The notes under the pieces were generated by a model. It saw only the letters and a program-made list of their open reading frames with translations, did not search any database and was not told where the DNA came from. A program made the position numbers and the translations under genes. From CAZPZR01 sp964591105 (lineage in GTDB: Bacteria > Bacillota > Clostridia > Lachnospirales > Lachnospiraceae), in NCBI GenBank assembly GCA_964591105.1, contig CAZPZR010000018.1, positions 1 to 29,206 of the forward strand: 29,206 nt of DNA. The letters run 5' to 3'. Positions 20,775 through 29,152 of this stretch are shown one piece after another; the first letter of the stretch is position 1, and every line of letters starts with the position of its first letter.

Positions 20775-20820
20775 ACAGGGGAATGGAAATCAAGGGCGAG
20801 AACCATTCACCTGTTTTTTT
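20775..20820 (+). terminator. Riboswitch-controlled intrinsic terminator before gcvT
   Basis: ACAGGGGAATGG (20775-20786) pairs with CCATTCACCTGT (20803-20814) in a 12-position stem with one mismatch around a 16-base loop, followed by a seven-T run (20814-20820). Its place 22 bases after the aptamer and before gcvT makes it the probable OFF state of the glycine switch. Confidence 0.82.
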
Positions 20821-20832
20821 GTTATGAATGTA

Positions 20833-20859
20833 ACAAAGTTTTGGAAGGGAAAACTTTGT
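20833..20859 (+). other. Hairpin displaying GGAAGGG between riboswitch terminator and gcvT
   Basis: ACAAAGTTTT (20833-20842) pairs perfectly with AAAACTTTGT (20850-20859). The 7-base loop is GGAAGGG, which resembles a ribosome binding site, but the real gcvT site (AAGGAGG) lies 27 bases later. It might stabilise the 5' end of read-through mRNA or act as a ribosome standby site; both are inference. Confidence 0.6.
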
Positions 20860-20899
20860 GAAGGGAAACAGAGATGAGTCAAAACAAGGAGGAAAAGAC

Positions 20900-21988
20900 A
20901 TGGAATTAAAAACACCACTTTATGATGCACATGTAAAAGCAGGTGGAAAGATTGTACCATTTGGAGGATATTTACTTCCAGTACAGTATGAAGCAGGTGT
21001 CATCAAAGAACACATGGCAGTTCGTACAGAAGCAGGGTTATTTGATGTGTCTCACATGGGAGAAATTCTCTGTGAAGGAAAAGATGCTTTGGCAAATCTG
21101 CAGATGATGCTGACAAACAATTTTGACAATTTGGTGGATGGACAGGCAAGATACAGCCCAATGTGCAACGAAGAAGGTGGAACAGTAGATGACCTTATCG
21201 TATACAAAAAAGCAGATGAAAAGTATTTCATCGTAGTAAACGCATCTAACAAAGACAAAGACTATCAGTGGATGTTAGATCACCAGTTTGGAGAAGTAAC
21301 ATTTACAGATGCTTCTGCTGACTATGCACAGCTTGCACTTCAGGGACCAAAAGCTATGGATATCCTGAGAAAGCTGACAACAGAAGATTCTATTCCAAAG
21401 AAATACTACCATGCAGTATTTGATGGAGAAGTAGCAGGAATCTCTTGTATCGTATCTAAGACAGGATACACAGGAGAAGATGGTGTAGAACTTTACTTTG
21501 ACGCTGCGTATGCAGAAAAAATGTGGGATGCACTTTTAGAAGCAGGAAAAGAAGACGGATTGATTCCTTGCGGTCTTGGAGCAAGAGACACACTTCGTAT
21601 GGAAGCAGCAATGCCACTGTATGGACATGAAATGACAGATGACATTACTCCATTAGAAACAGGTCTTGGATTTGCAGTGAAGATGGCAAAAGAAGACTTC
21701 ATCGGAAAAGCAGCTTTAGAAGCAAAAGGAACTCCTGCAATTAAGAGAGTAGGATTAAAAGTAGTTGGAAGAGGTATCATCAGAGAACATCAGGATGTAT
21801 ATGTAGGAGAAGAACTGATCGGACATACAACATCTGGAACACACTGTCCATATCTTGGATATCCAGTTGCTATGGCATTGATCGATGCAACTCATGCTGA
21901 AATCGGAACAAGATTAACAGTTTCAGTAAGAGGACGTAAAGTAGAAGCTGAAGTGGTAGCGTTACCATTTTATAAAAGAAGCAAATAA
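20900..21988 (+). CDS. gcvT: Glycine cleavage system T protein (aminomethyltransferase)
   Basis: A 362-residue cytosolic enzyme that moves the aminomethyl group from lipoyl-GcvH to tetrahydrofolate, releasing ammonia and making 5,10-methylene-THF. Typical sequence is seen at the N-terminus (TPLYDAHVKAGGKIVPFGGYLLPVQY), the folate-site region (FDVSHMGE, then ARYSPMCNEEGGTVDDL) and GYTGEDGVELYF, and the C-terminal domain (GLGARDTLRMEAAMPLYGHEM). The length is normal. The ATG at 20900 follows AAGGAGG; the upstream in-frame ATG at 20858 lies in the leader hairpin and adds residues unlike the family. It is the first gene of the riboswitch-controlled operon; gcvH follows after 50 bases. Confidence 0.97.
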   Translation: MELKTPLYDAHVKAGGKIVPFGGYLLPVQYEAGVIKEHMAVRTEAGLFDVSHMGEILCEGKDALANLQMMLTNNFDNLVDGQARYSPMCNEEGGTVDDLIVYKKADEKYFIVVNASNKDKDYQWMLDHQFGEVTFTDASADYAQLALQGPKAMDILRKLTTEDSIPKKYYHAVFDGEVAGISCIVSKTGYTGEDGVELYFDAAYAEKMWDALLEAGKEDGLIPCGLGARDTLRMEAAMPLYGHEMTDDITPLETGLGFAVKMAKEDFIGKAALEAKGTPAIKRVGLKVVGRGIIREHQDVYVGEELIGHTTSGTHCPYLGYPVAMALIDATHAEIGTRLTVSVRGRKVEAEVVALPFYKRSK

Positions 21989-22038
21989 ATAAAAACAAAC
22001 AAAAAAGAAAAGGTATAATTTGAAAGGAGACGAAAGTC

Positions 22039-22416
22039 ATGGAATTAAGAGAAGAATTATTATATTCAAAATCACACGAATGGGTAAAAGAAGAGGATGG
22101 AGTTTATACAATCGGTATCACAGATTTCGCACAGTCTGAACTTGGAGATCTTGTATTTGTAAACCTTCCAGAAGAAGGAGATGAAGTTACAGCTGAAGAA
22201 GCATTTGCTGACGTAGAATCTGTAAAAGCAGTATCTGATGTATTATCACCAGTAACAGGTGTTGTAGAAGAAATCAATGAAGAATTATTAGACGCACCAG
22301 AAAAAATCAACGAAGCACCATACGAAGCTTGGTTTGTAAAAGTTAAAGATGTTACAGACAAAGAAGAATTATTAACAGCTGATGAATACAAAGCTTTTGT
22401 AGAAAGCGAACAGTAA
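22039..22416 (+). CDS. gcvH: Glycine cleavage system H protein (lipoyl carrier)
   Basis: A 125-residue acidic protein whose lipoyl group shuttles the aminomethyl moiety between the P, T and L proteins. The lipoylation site is K63 in the FADVESVKAVSDV block, the classic ESVKA motif. The N-terminal YSKSHEWVKEEDGVYTIGITDFAQSELGD-type sequence, seen in parts at 9-37, is characteristic. The start follows AAAGGAGACG. It is also the most likely substrate of the lipoate ligase encoded three genes downstream. Confidence 0.97.
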   Translation: MELREELLYSKSHEWVKEEDGVYTIGITDFAQSELGDLVFVNLPEEGDEVTAEEAFADVESVKAVSDVLSPVTGVVEEINEELLDAPEKINEAPYEAWFVKVKDVTDKEELLTADEYKAFVESEQ

Positions 22417-22452
22417 AAAGCAGCTCAAACCAGGAAAGGCGGTGACTGAACG

Positions 22453-23763
22453 GTGGGAAGCTATATTCCTAATACAGAACAAGAACAGTTACAGATGTTG
22501 AATGAAATCGGATTTCAGTCAATGGATGAATTGTTTGCTCACATTCCAGAAGAAGTAATGATCAAAGATGGTCTTGCAATTCCAGAAGGAATGTCTGAGA
22601 TGGAAGTTAGAAAAGCAGTAAGCAAAATCGCTGGAAAGAACGTAATCTTTGATACAATTTTCCGTGGTGCAGGTGCTTATCGTCACTTTATTCCATCTAT
22701 CGTGAAAAGTGTAATTTCAAAAGAAGATCTTTTGACAGCATATACACCTTACCAGGCTGAAATCAGCCAGGGTATCTTACAGTCTATTTTTGAATATCAG
22801 ACAATGATCTGTGATCTGACAGGAATGGACGTATCAAACGCATCTGTATATGATGGCGCAACAGCTGCAGCAGAAGCAGTAGCAATGTGCAGAGAAAGAA
22901 AGAGAAAGAAAGCTTTCGTATCTGCAACAATTCAGCCATCTGTATTAGAAGTTATTAAAACTTACTGCTTTGGAAATGAAATGGAATTAGTAGTAATTCC
23001 AGAAAAAGACGGAGTGACAGATCTTGATTTCTTAAAAGAAAATATTGATAAAGAAACAGCTTGCGTTTATATTCAGCATCCAAACTACTACGGAAGTTTG
23101 GAAGATGCTGCAGCAATCGGTGAAGTAACACACGAAGCAGGCGCAAAATACATTATGGGAGTAAATCCAATTTCTCTTGGAGTATTAAAAACACCTAGAG
23201 AATATGGTGCAGACGTTGCAGTTGGAGAAGGACAGCCACTTGGACTTTCAATTGCATTTGGTGGACCATACCTTGGATTCATGTCTTGTGTAAGTGCAAT
23301 GACAAGAAAATTACCAGGACGTATCGTAGGTCAGACAGTAGACCATGATGGAAGAACTGGTTATGTATTGACACTTCAGGCAAGAGAACAGCATATCCGT
23401 AGAGAAAAAGCATCCAGTAACGTATGCTCTAACCAGGCACTCTGTGCATTGGCAGTAAGTGTTTATATGGCAGCGATGGGAAATGAAGGCCTGAAAAATG
23501 CGGCAGTTCAGTCTACATCTAAAGCACATTATATGGCAGCTGAATTAGAAAAAGCTGGATTTGCAGTAGAAAACAAAGGCGAATTCTTCCACGAATTCGT
23601 AACTTGCTCTGAGAAAAAAGCAGACGATGTATTAAAAGCATTGGAAGATGCAGGAATCCTTGGAGGATATCCACTGGATGATCACAGAATCTTATGGTGC
23701 TGTACAGAAGTAAATACAAAAGCAGAAATTGATGCTGCAGTCAGCATCGTAAAGGAGGTGTAA
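22453..23763 (+). CDS. gcvPA: Glycine dehydrogenase (decarboxylating) subunit 1
   Basis: A 436-residue N-terminal-half homologue of the P protein, separate from subunit 2 as in Firmicutes and Thermus. Start sequence YIPNTEQEQLQMLNEIG and internal GAGAYRHFIPS and TPYQAEISQGILQ are hallmarks of GcvPA. It pairs with GcvPB to form the PLP-dependent decarboxylase that transfers the methylamine of glycine to GcvH with release of CO2. The start is GTG at 22453, the first codon in frame with the conserved N-terminus; AAAGGCGG lies about 11 bases upstream, a weaker site than its neighbours. gcvPB starts 3 bases after its stop and uses an AAGGAGG site inside the end of this gene. Confidence 0.97.
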   Translation: MGSYIPNTEQEQLQMLNEIGFQSMDELFAHIPEEVMIKDGLAIPEGMSEMEVRKAVSKIAGKNVIFDTIFRGAGAYRHFIPSIVKSVISKEDLLTAYTPYQAEISQGILQSIFEYQTMICDLTGMDVSNASVYDGATAAAEAVAMCRERKRKKAFVSATIQPSVLEVIKTYCFGNEMELVVIPEKDGVTDLDFLKENIDKETACVYIQHPNYYGSLEDAAAIGEVTHEAGAKYIMGVNPISLGVLKTPREYGADVAVGEGQPLGLSIAFGGPYLGFMSCVSAMTRKLPGRIVGQTVDHDGRTGYVLTLQAREQHIRREKASSNVCSNQALCALAVSVYMAAMGNEGLKNAAVQSTSKAHYMAAELEKAGFAVENKGEFFHEFVTCSEKKADDVLKALEDAGILGGYPLDDHRILWCCTEVNTKAEIDAAVSIVKEV

Positions 23764-23766
23764 TGC

Positions 23767-25194
23767 ATGTTAATTTTTGAAAAAAGCAAAGCAGGCAGAG
23801 GATGCGATACACTTCCAGCATGTGATGTGGAAATCGTTTTACCAGGAGAAAAGGATAGACGTGAACTTGCATTACATATGCCAGAGATGGCTGAAGGAGA
23901 TTTGAGCAGACATTACACAGAGCTTGCAAAAAAATGCCATGGTGTAAATGATGGATTCTATCCATTAGGATCTTGTACAATGAAGTACAATCCAAAAGTA
24001 AATGAAGATATGGCTGCTCTTCCAGGATTTACAGAAATTCATCCATTACAGCCTGCACACACAGTACAGGGATGTATGGAAGTGATTAAAACAGCAGAAG
24101 ATTATCTGTGCGAAATTACTGGTATGGATCAGATGACATTCCAGCCAGCAGCAGGTGCACATGGAGAATTTACAGGTCTTCTGTTAATTAAAGCATATCA
24201 TGAAAGTCGCGGAGATAAGAAACGTACAAAAATTATCGTACCAGACTCTGCGCATGGAACAAATCCAGCCAGTGCAGTAATGGCAGGTTATTCTGTTGTC
24301 AGCATTCCATCTGGACCAGACGGATGTGTAGACATTGAAAAATTACAGGAAGTTGTTGGAGAAGATACAGCAGGACTTATGCTGACAAATCCAAACACAG
24401 TTGGACTTTTTGATAAGAACATTCTGAAGATTACAGATATTATCCACGGATGTGGTGGTCTTTGCTACTATGATGGTGCAAACTTGAATGCGGTTATGGG
24501 TACAGTTCGTCCTGGAGACATGGGATTTGACGTTATCCATTTGAACCTTCACAAGACATTCTCTACTCCACATGGTGGCGGTGGCCCAGGAAGTGGTCCA
24601 GTAGGATGCAAATCTATCCTTGCTCCATTCCTTCCATCTGTAAGAGTAGAAGGAGAAGATACATTATCTTTCGTAAGAGCAGAACACAGCATTGGAGATG
24701 TTAAGAACTTCTATGGTAACTTTACAGTTGTTGTAAAAGCTTTAACATATCTGATGACACTTGGAAAAGAGGGAATTCCTCAGGCAAGTAAGAACGCAGT
24801 TCTGAATGCAAACTATATGATGAACAAATTAAAAGACCTTTACACAATGGCATTCGACGAAGTGTGCATGCACGAATTCGTTATGTGTCTGAAAGATGTG
24901 AAGAAAGGCACAGGCGTGTCTGCACTTGATATCGCAAAAGGACTTCTTGATAATGGAATCCATCCACCTACAATGTACTTCCCATTAATTGTAGAGGAAG
25001 CATTGATGATCGAGCCAACAGAAACAGAATCAAAAGAAACATTAGATGAAGCCATCGAAGTGTTCAGAAGTCTGTTTGAAATGGCAAAAGAAGATCCAGA
25101 AGCATTACACAATGCTCCATCAACAACTCCTGTATCCAGATTGGATGAAGTAGGAGCGGCAAGACATCCAGTTGTACGTTTTGATTTTGCATAA
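23767..25194 (+). CDS. gcvPB: Glycine dehydrogenase (decarboxylating) subunit 2
   Basis: A 475-residue PLP-binding subunit of the P protein. The Schiff-base lysine is K263 in NLHKTFSTPHGGGGPGSGPVG, followed by the glycine-rich loop that is diagnostic for GcvP. Other blocks are YPLGSCTMKYNPK, MTFQPAAGAHGE and DSAHGTNPASA. The length is in the normal 470-490 range. ATG at 23767, with AAGGAGGTG upstream. Translation is probably coupled to gcvPA because of the 3-base gap. Confidence 0.98.
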   Translation: MLIFEKSKAGRGCDTLPACDVEIVLPGEKDRRELALHMPEMAEGDLSRHYTELAKKCHGVNDGFYPLGSCTMKYNPKVNEDMAALPGFTEIHPLQPAHTVQGCMEVIKTAEDYLCEITGMDQMTFQPAAGAHGEFTGLLLIKAYHESRGDKKRTKIIVPDSAHGTNPASAVMAGYSVVSIPSGPDGCVDIEKLQEVVGEDTAGLMLTNPNTVGLFDKNILKITDIIHGCGGLCYYDGANLNAVMGTVRPGDMGFDVIHLNLHKTFSTPHGGGGPGSGPVGCKSILAPFLPSVRVEGEDTLSFVRAEHSIGDVKNFYGNFTVVVKALTYLMTLGKEGIPQASKNAVLNANYMMNKLKDLYTMAFDEVCMHEFVMCLKDVKKGTGVSALDIAKGLLDNGIHPPTMYFPLIVEEALMIEPTETESKETLDEAIEVFRSLFEMAKEDPEALHNAPSTTPVSRLDEVGAARHPVVRFDFA

Positions 25195-25217
25195 GGATGT
25201 TCAGAAGAGGTAGCGAG

Positions 25218-26216
25218 ATGATTCAAAAAATAACATACGTTGAGAGTATGACAACATCTCCATATAAAAATCTGGCAATGGAAGAGTATTTACTCTTCCA
25301 TTGTGCAGAAGATGAGTGCATTCTCTATTTGTGGCAGAATGAAAAGACTGTCGTAATCGGAAAGAATCAGAATGCATGGAAGGAGTGTTATGTCAGCAGG
25401 CTAGAAGAGGATGGTGGACATCTTGTTCGAAGACTTTCCGGTGGAGGAGCAGTGTTCCATGATCTTGGAAATCTGAACTTCACATTTTTGACGAGAAGTA
25501 ACCACTATGATGTGAAAAAACAAACACAGATTATCGTAGATGCCTTAAAGAAAATTGGAATTTGTGCAACAAGTTCCGGAAGAAATGATATTTTAGTCGA
25601 TGGGAAAAAGGTTTCTGGAAATGCTTATTTTAAGCAGGGAGATTTTTGTTATCAGCATGGAACATTGATGATTGATGTTGATGTGAATCGGCTGAGTAAG
25701 TATTTAAATGTACCAAAAGACAAGTTGGAATCGAAAGGAATCAAATCTGTAAGATCCCGCGTGGGAAATCTGAAAGATTACCTTCCGGAGATTACTGTAT
25801 CTTTAGTAAAAGAAAAAATTTTGGAATCATTTGAGGAAACGTTTGGCATAAAAGCAGAGTATAAATCTGGTGACCATTTAGACAAAAAAGAAATGGAAGA
25901 TTATGAAACGAAATATGCATCCTGGGAGTGGAGATATGGAAGGAAAATGGAGTTCCAGTATGAATTATCTCATCGCTTTGACTGGGGAAATATTTCAATC
26001 CTGTTGCAGGTAGACAGCGGAAAAATTATAGATGTAGATGTTTATTCAGATGCAATGTACATTGAGATTTTTTCAGAGATTAAGAAATATCTGAAGGGGA
26101 TTCCGTATTCAAAGAAATCTATCTGTGCAGAACTTTCTTTATGTTGGTCTGTGAACAAAGAGGAGGAAAAACTCCTGGGAGATATTGTTGCATGGATCGA
26201 AAATGTAGACTTATAA
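25218..26216 (+). CDS. lplA: Lipoate-protein ligase A
   Basis: A 332-residue ATP-dependent ligase that activates free lipoate to lipoyl-AMP and attaches it to carrier proteins such as GcvH. The catalytic domain shows VVIGKNQNAWKE, RRLSGGGAVFHDLGNLNFTF and DILVDGKKVSGNAYF, the RRxSGGGxVxHD and lipoate-pocket lysine regions. A C-terminal accessory domain (about 250-332) is present, as in two-domain LplA. The ATG at 25218 follows AGAGGT; an in-frame ATG at 25197, three bases after gcvPB, lacks a visible site. No lipoate synthesis genes (lipA, lipB, lipM) are in the window. Its position inside the gcv operon places lipoate salvage under glycine control. Confidence 0.95.
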   Translation: MIQKITYVESMTTSPYKNLAMEEYLLFHCAEDECILYLWQNEKTVVIGKNQNAWKECYVSRLEEDGGHLVRRLSGGGAVFHDLGNLNFTFLTRSNHYDVKKQTQIIVDALKKIGICATSSGRNDILVDGKKVSGNAYFKQGDFCYQHGTLMIDVDVNRLSKYLNVPKDKLESKGIKSVRSRVGNLKDYLPEITVSLVKEKILESFEETFGIKAEYKSGDHLDKKEMEDYETKYASWEWRYGRKMEFQYELSHRFDWGNISILLQVDSGKIIDVDVYSDAMYIEIFSEIKKYLKGIPYSKKSICAELSLCWSVNKEEEKLLGDIVAWIENVDL

Positions 26217-26228
26217 AGGAGTAAGGCA

Positions 26229-27638
26229 ATGGAAAATAAATTTGACCTTATTGTAATAGGAGCAGGCCCTGGTGGATATGTAGCGGCAATTAAGGCAGCG
26301 AAGCTTGGTATGTCAACTGCAATTGTCGAGGACAGAAAAGTTGGGGGAACCTGTTTGAACCGTGGCTGCATCCCAGCAAAAGCAATGCTTCATGCAGCAA
26401 CATTATATCGAGAAGCAAAAGCAGCAGAAGCTTGTGGAATCCATGTTTCAGATGTTACGTTTGATTATGAAGAGATTGTTCAGTACAAAGAAGGCACAAC
26501 CGAAAAGTTAGTGCAGGGTGTAGAACAGCTGTTGAAAGCAAACGGAGTAACATTCCTTCAGGGAAAAGGAACATTGGAAAAAGGAAATAAAGTAACTGTG
26601 AAATCCGAAGAAGGCGTAGAGACTTATGAAGCTGATAAGGTAATTCTTGCAGCAGGTTCTAAGCCATTGATTCTTCCAATTCCAGGATTGGATCTTCCAG
26701 GTGTGCTTACAAGTGATGAATTGTTCCAGCTTCGCAAGATGCCAGAAAGCCTTGTAATTATTGGCGGTGGTGTTATCAGCGTTGAATTTGCATCTGTTTT
26801 CTCAGCACTTGGATGCAAGGTGACAATTGTAGAAGCTATGCCACGTTTGATTCCAAACATGGATAAAGAAATTTCACAGAATCTGAAAATGATTTTGAAA
26901 AAACGCGGGATTGATATCCATACAGGCGCAGCTGTTCAGAGAGTGGAACAGGCAGAGGATGGACAATATCGCTGTGTATATGTAGAAAAAGAGAAAGAAC
27001 TTAGCTCATCTGCAGAATATATTCTGTGTGCAATCGGTCGTGTGCCAAATACAGATGGTCTGTTCGGGGAAGGCGTTGAACCAGAAATGGAACGTGGACG
27101 CGTAGTTGTAGATGAAAACTTCCAGAGCAGTATTGAAAATGTATATGCAATCGGTGATCTTGTGAAGGGTATGCAGCTTGCACATCTTGCAAGTGCACAT
27201 GGTATCTATGTGGCTGAAACATTGGCTGGCCACACACCTTCTGTAGATTTATCCATCGTACCTGGCTGTATTTATACAGATCCAGAGATTGCTTCTGTAG
27301 GAATCACAGAAGATGAAGCAAAAGCTTTAGGAAAAGAAGTAAAAGTTGGTAAATTTATTATGAGTGCAAACGGAAAGTCTTTGATCACTCATGAAGAACG
27401 TGGATTTATTAAAGTAGTTGCAGACGCAGAAACAGGCGTTATTCTTGGTGCACAGATGATGTGTGCAAGAGCAACAGATATGATTGGTGAATTTGGAACA
27501 GCAGTTGCCAATAAGTTGAAAGCAGAAGATTTATTAAAAGCGATGCGTGCACATCCAACGTACAATGAAGGTGTGGCAGAAGCGGTAGAAGATCTTGCTG
27601 GAATGGCAATTCATGTAGCACCAAGAAAGAGACGTTAG
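26229..27638 (+). CDS. lpdA: Dihydrolipoyl dehydrogenase (glycine cleavage L protein)
   Basis: A 469-residue FAD enzyme that reoxidises the dihydrolipoyl arm of GcvH with NAD+. FAD-binding GAGPGGYVAA (11-20), the redox disulfide C42/C47 in GGTCLNRGCIPAK, the NAD site IIGGGVISVEFASVF, the second FAD motif VYAIGDL, and the C-terminal AHPTYNEGVAEA with the His-Glu pair are all visible. No N-terminal lipoyl domain is present. The start follows AAAGGAG, 12 bases after lplA. Since no other 2-oxoacid dehydrogenase genes are near, it is likely dedicated to glycine cleavage. Confidence 0.97.
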   Translation: MENKFDLIVIGAGPGGYVAAIKAAKLGMSTAIVEDRKVGGTCLNRGCIPAKAMLHAATLYREAKAAEACGIHVSDVTFDYEEIVQYKEGTTEKLVQGVEQLLKANGVTFLQGKGTLEKGNKVTVKSEEGVETYEADKVILAAGSKPLILPIPGLDLPGVLTSDELFQLRKMPESLVIIGGGVISVEFASVFSALGCKVTIVEAMPRLIPNMDKEISQNLKMILKKRGIDIHTGAAVQRVEQAEDGQYRCVYVEKEKELSSSAEYILCAIGRVPNTDGLFGEGVEPEMERGRVVVDENFQSSIENVYAIGDLVKGMQLAHLASAHGIYVAETLAGHTPSVDLSIVPGCIYTDPEIASVGITEDEAKALGKEVKVGKFIMSANGKSLITHEERGFIKVVADAETGVILGAQMMCARATDMIGEFGTAVANKLKAEDLLKAMRAHPTYNEGVAEAVEDLAGMAIHVAPRKRR

Positions 27639-27660
27639 TTGAGAGGAGTTTGAAAGTATT

Positions 27661-28896
27661 ATGTATTCATACGATGAAATATTAAAAAATGATCCTGAAA
27701 TCGCACAGGCCATTACAGATGAAATGGCTCGTCAGAACAAACATATTGAATTGATTGCATCTGAAAACTGGGTAAGCAATGCAGTTATGGCAGCAATGGG
27801 AAGCCCATTGACAAACAAATATGCAGAAGGATATCCAGGAAGAAGATACTATGGTGGATGTGCTTGTGTAGACGTTGTAGAAGATCTTGCAAGAGATCGT
27901 GCAAAAGAATTATTTGGATGTGATTATGTAAACGTACAGCCACATTCAGGAGCACAGGCTAACATGGCAGTGTTCTTTGCAATGTTAAAACCAGGAGATA
28001 AGATTCTTGGCATGAACCTTGACCATGGCGGACATTTGACACATGGTTCACCAGTAAATATGTCTGGAAGCTATTTTGAAACATCTTTCTATGGTGTAAA
28101 TGAAGACGGATTCATCGACTATGATGTAGTTCGTGAAACAGCACTTCGTGAAAAACCAAAAATGATCATTGCAGGTGCAAGTGCATATGCAAGACAGATT
28201 GATTTCAAGAAATTCCGTGAAATCGCTGATGAAGTAGGCGCATACTTAATGGTAGATATGGCTCACATTGCAGGTCTTGTAGCAACAGGACTTCACCCAA
28301 GCCCAATTCCATACGCAGATGTTGTAACAACAACAACACATAAAACACTTCGTGGACCAAGAGGTGGTATGATCCTTGCAAACAAGGAAGCAGCAGAAAA
28401 ATTCAACTTTAACAAAGCTGTATTCCCAGGAATCCAGGGAGGACCTTTGGAACATGTAATCGCTGCAAAAGCAGTTTGCTTCAAAGAAGCATTACAGCCA
28501 GAATTCAAAACATATCAGGAACAGGTTCTTAAGAATGCACAGGCTCTTGCAAAAGGTTTGATGGATCGCGGACTTAAGATTGTATCTGGTGGTACAGATA
28601 ACCACTTAATGTTAGTAGACTTAAAAGACGAAAACGTAACAGGTAAAGAGTTAGAAAAACGTTTGGATATGGCTCATATTACATGTAACAAGAATACAAT
28701 TCCTAACGATCCACGTTCTCCATTCGTTACAAGTGGTGTAAGACTTGGAACACCTGCAGTAACATCTCGTGGATTGAAAGAAGAAGATATGGATGTAATC
28801 GCAGAAGCAATTGCACTCGTTGTAAAAGACGAAAATAATATTGAAAAAGCACAGGAACTTGTTGCTGGCTTAACAGAGAAATATCCTTTAATCTAA
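27661..28896 (+). CDS. glyA: Serine hydroxymethyltransferase
   Basis: A 411-residue PLP enzyme interconverting glycine plus methylene-THF and serine plus THF. The PLP lysine is K228 in TTTTHKTLRGPRGG; ELIASENWVSNAV, GYPGRRYYGGC and VQPHSGAQANMAV are other hallmarks. The length is normal (about 412-420). The ATG lies 12 bases after GAGAGGAG, a slightly long spacing. As the last gene of the gcv operon it can use the methylene-THF made by GcvT to turn a second glycine into serine. A terminator follows. Confidence 0.98.
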   Translation: MYSYDEILKNDPEIAQAITDEMARQNKHIELIASENWVSNAVMAAMGSPLTNKYAEGYPGRRYYGGCACVDVVEDLARDRAKELFGCDYVNVQPHSGAQANMAVFFAMLKPGDKILGMNLDHGGHLTHGSPVNMSGSYFETSFYGVNEDGFIDYDVVRETALREKPKMIIAGASAYARQIDFKKFREIADEVGAYLMVDMAHIAGLVATGLHPSPIPYADVVTTTTHKTLRGPRGGMILANKEAAEKFNFNKAVFPGIQGGPLEHVIAAKAVCFKEALQPEFKTYQEQVLKNAQALAKGLMDRGLKIVSGGTDNHLMLVDLKDENVTGKELEKRLDMAHITCNKNTIPNDPRSPFVTSGVRLGTPAVTSRGLKEEDMDVIAEAIALVVKDENNIEKAQELVAGLTEKYPLI

Positions 28897-28925
28897 GATT
28901 AGAAGAGTTGAGGATTTGAAAGATA

Positions 28926-28958
28926 ACGCGCTGGTTTTGACCGGCGCGTGTTTCTTTT
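28926..28958 (+). terminator. Intrinsic terminator of the gcv-glyA operon
   Basis: ACGCGCTGGT (28926-28935) and ACCGGCGCGT (28940-28949) pair over ten positions with one wobble and a TTTG loop, followed by GTTTCTTTT. The GC-rich stem stands out from the AT-rich surroundings. Confidence 0.88.
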
Positions 28959-28987
28959 AAAAAAATTAAAAAAATTAAAAAAAGTTG

Positions 28988-29016
28988 TTGACTTTTGTCT
29001 GGATAAGGAGTATATT
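28988..29016 (+). promoter_or_regulatory. Promoter of the tRNA cluster
   Basis: TTGACT (28988-28993) and TATATT (29011-29016) with a 17-base spacer. It is preceded by A-rich tracts (28960-28983) that could serve as an UP element. Confidence 0.65.
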
Positions 29017-29023
29017 ATAGAAG

Positions 29024-29043
29024 TCGGTTGCGACAGCAACTGA
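29024..29043 (+). other. Hairpin just before tRNA-Val
   Basis: TCGGTTGC (29024-29031) pairs with GCAACTGA (29036-29043) around GACA, eight pairs with one wobble. It lies at the predicted 5' end of the tRNA transcript and may help 5' processing. Confidence 0.4.
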
Positions 29044-29052
29044 AAAAGAGAT

Positions 29053-29125
29053 GGGATCATAGCTCAGCTGGGAGAGCACCTGCCTTACAAGCAGGGGGTC
29101 ATAGGTTCGAGCCCTATTGGTCCCA
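29053..29125 (+). tRNA. tRNA-Val (anticodon TAC)
   Basis: A 73-base cloverleaf: acceptor GGGATCA pairs with TGGTCCC, D-arm GCTCAGCTGGGAGAGC, anticodon stem CCTGC/GCAGG with loop CTTACAA (anticodon TAC, reading GUA), and T-loop GGTTCGAGCC. The discriminator is A and CCA is not encoded (TTT follows). Confidence 0.96.
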
Positions 29126-29126
29126 T

Positions 29127-29147
29127 TTACAACGATTAGAGTTGTAA
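29127..29147 (+). other. Hairpin between the two tRNAs
   Basis: TTACAAC (29127-29133) and GTTGTAA (29141-29147) form a perfect 7-bp stem in the 27-base spacer. There is no T-run, so it is a probable processing spacer rather than a terminator. Confidence 0.45.
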
Positions 29148-29152
29148 GATGT

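Noticed and set aside
20754..20820. A second functional glycine aptamer after the first in the gcv leader.
   Set aside because: It begins like aptamer 2 (GCTCTGG) but has no GCCGAAGG core and instead forms a terminator, so it is treated as a degenerate partner.
28960..28986. AAAAAAATT repeats as a direct-repeat element.
   Set aside because: They are short A-tracts after a terminator and before a tRNA promoter; an UP-element role is a simpler explanation.
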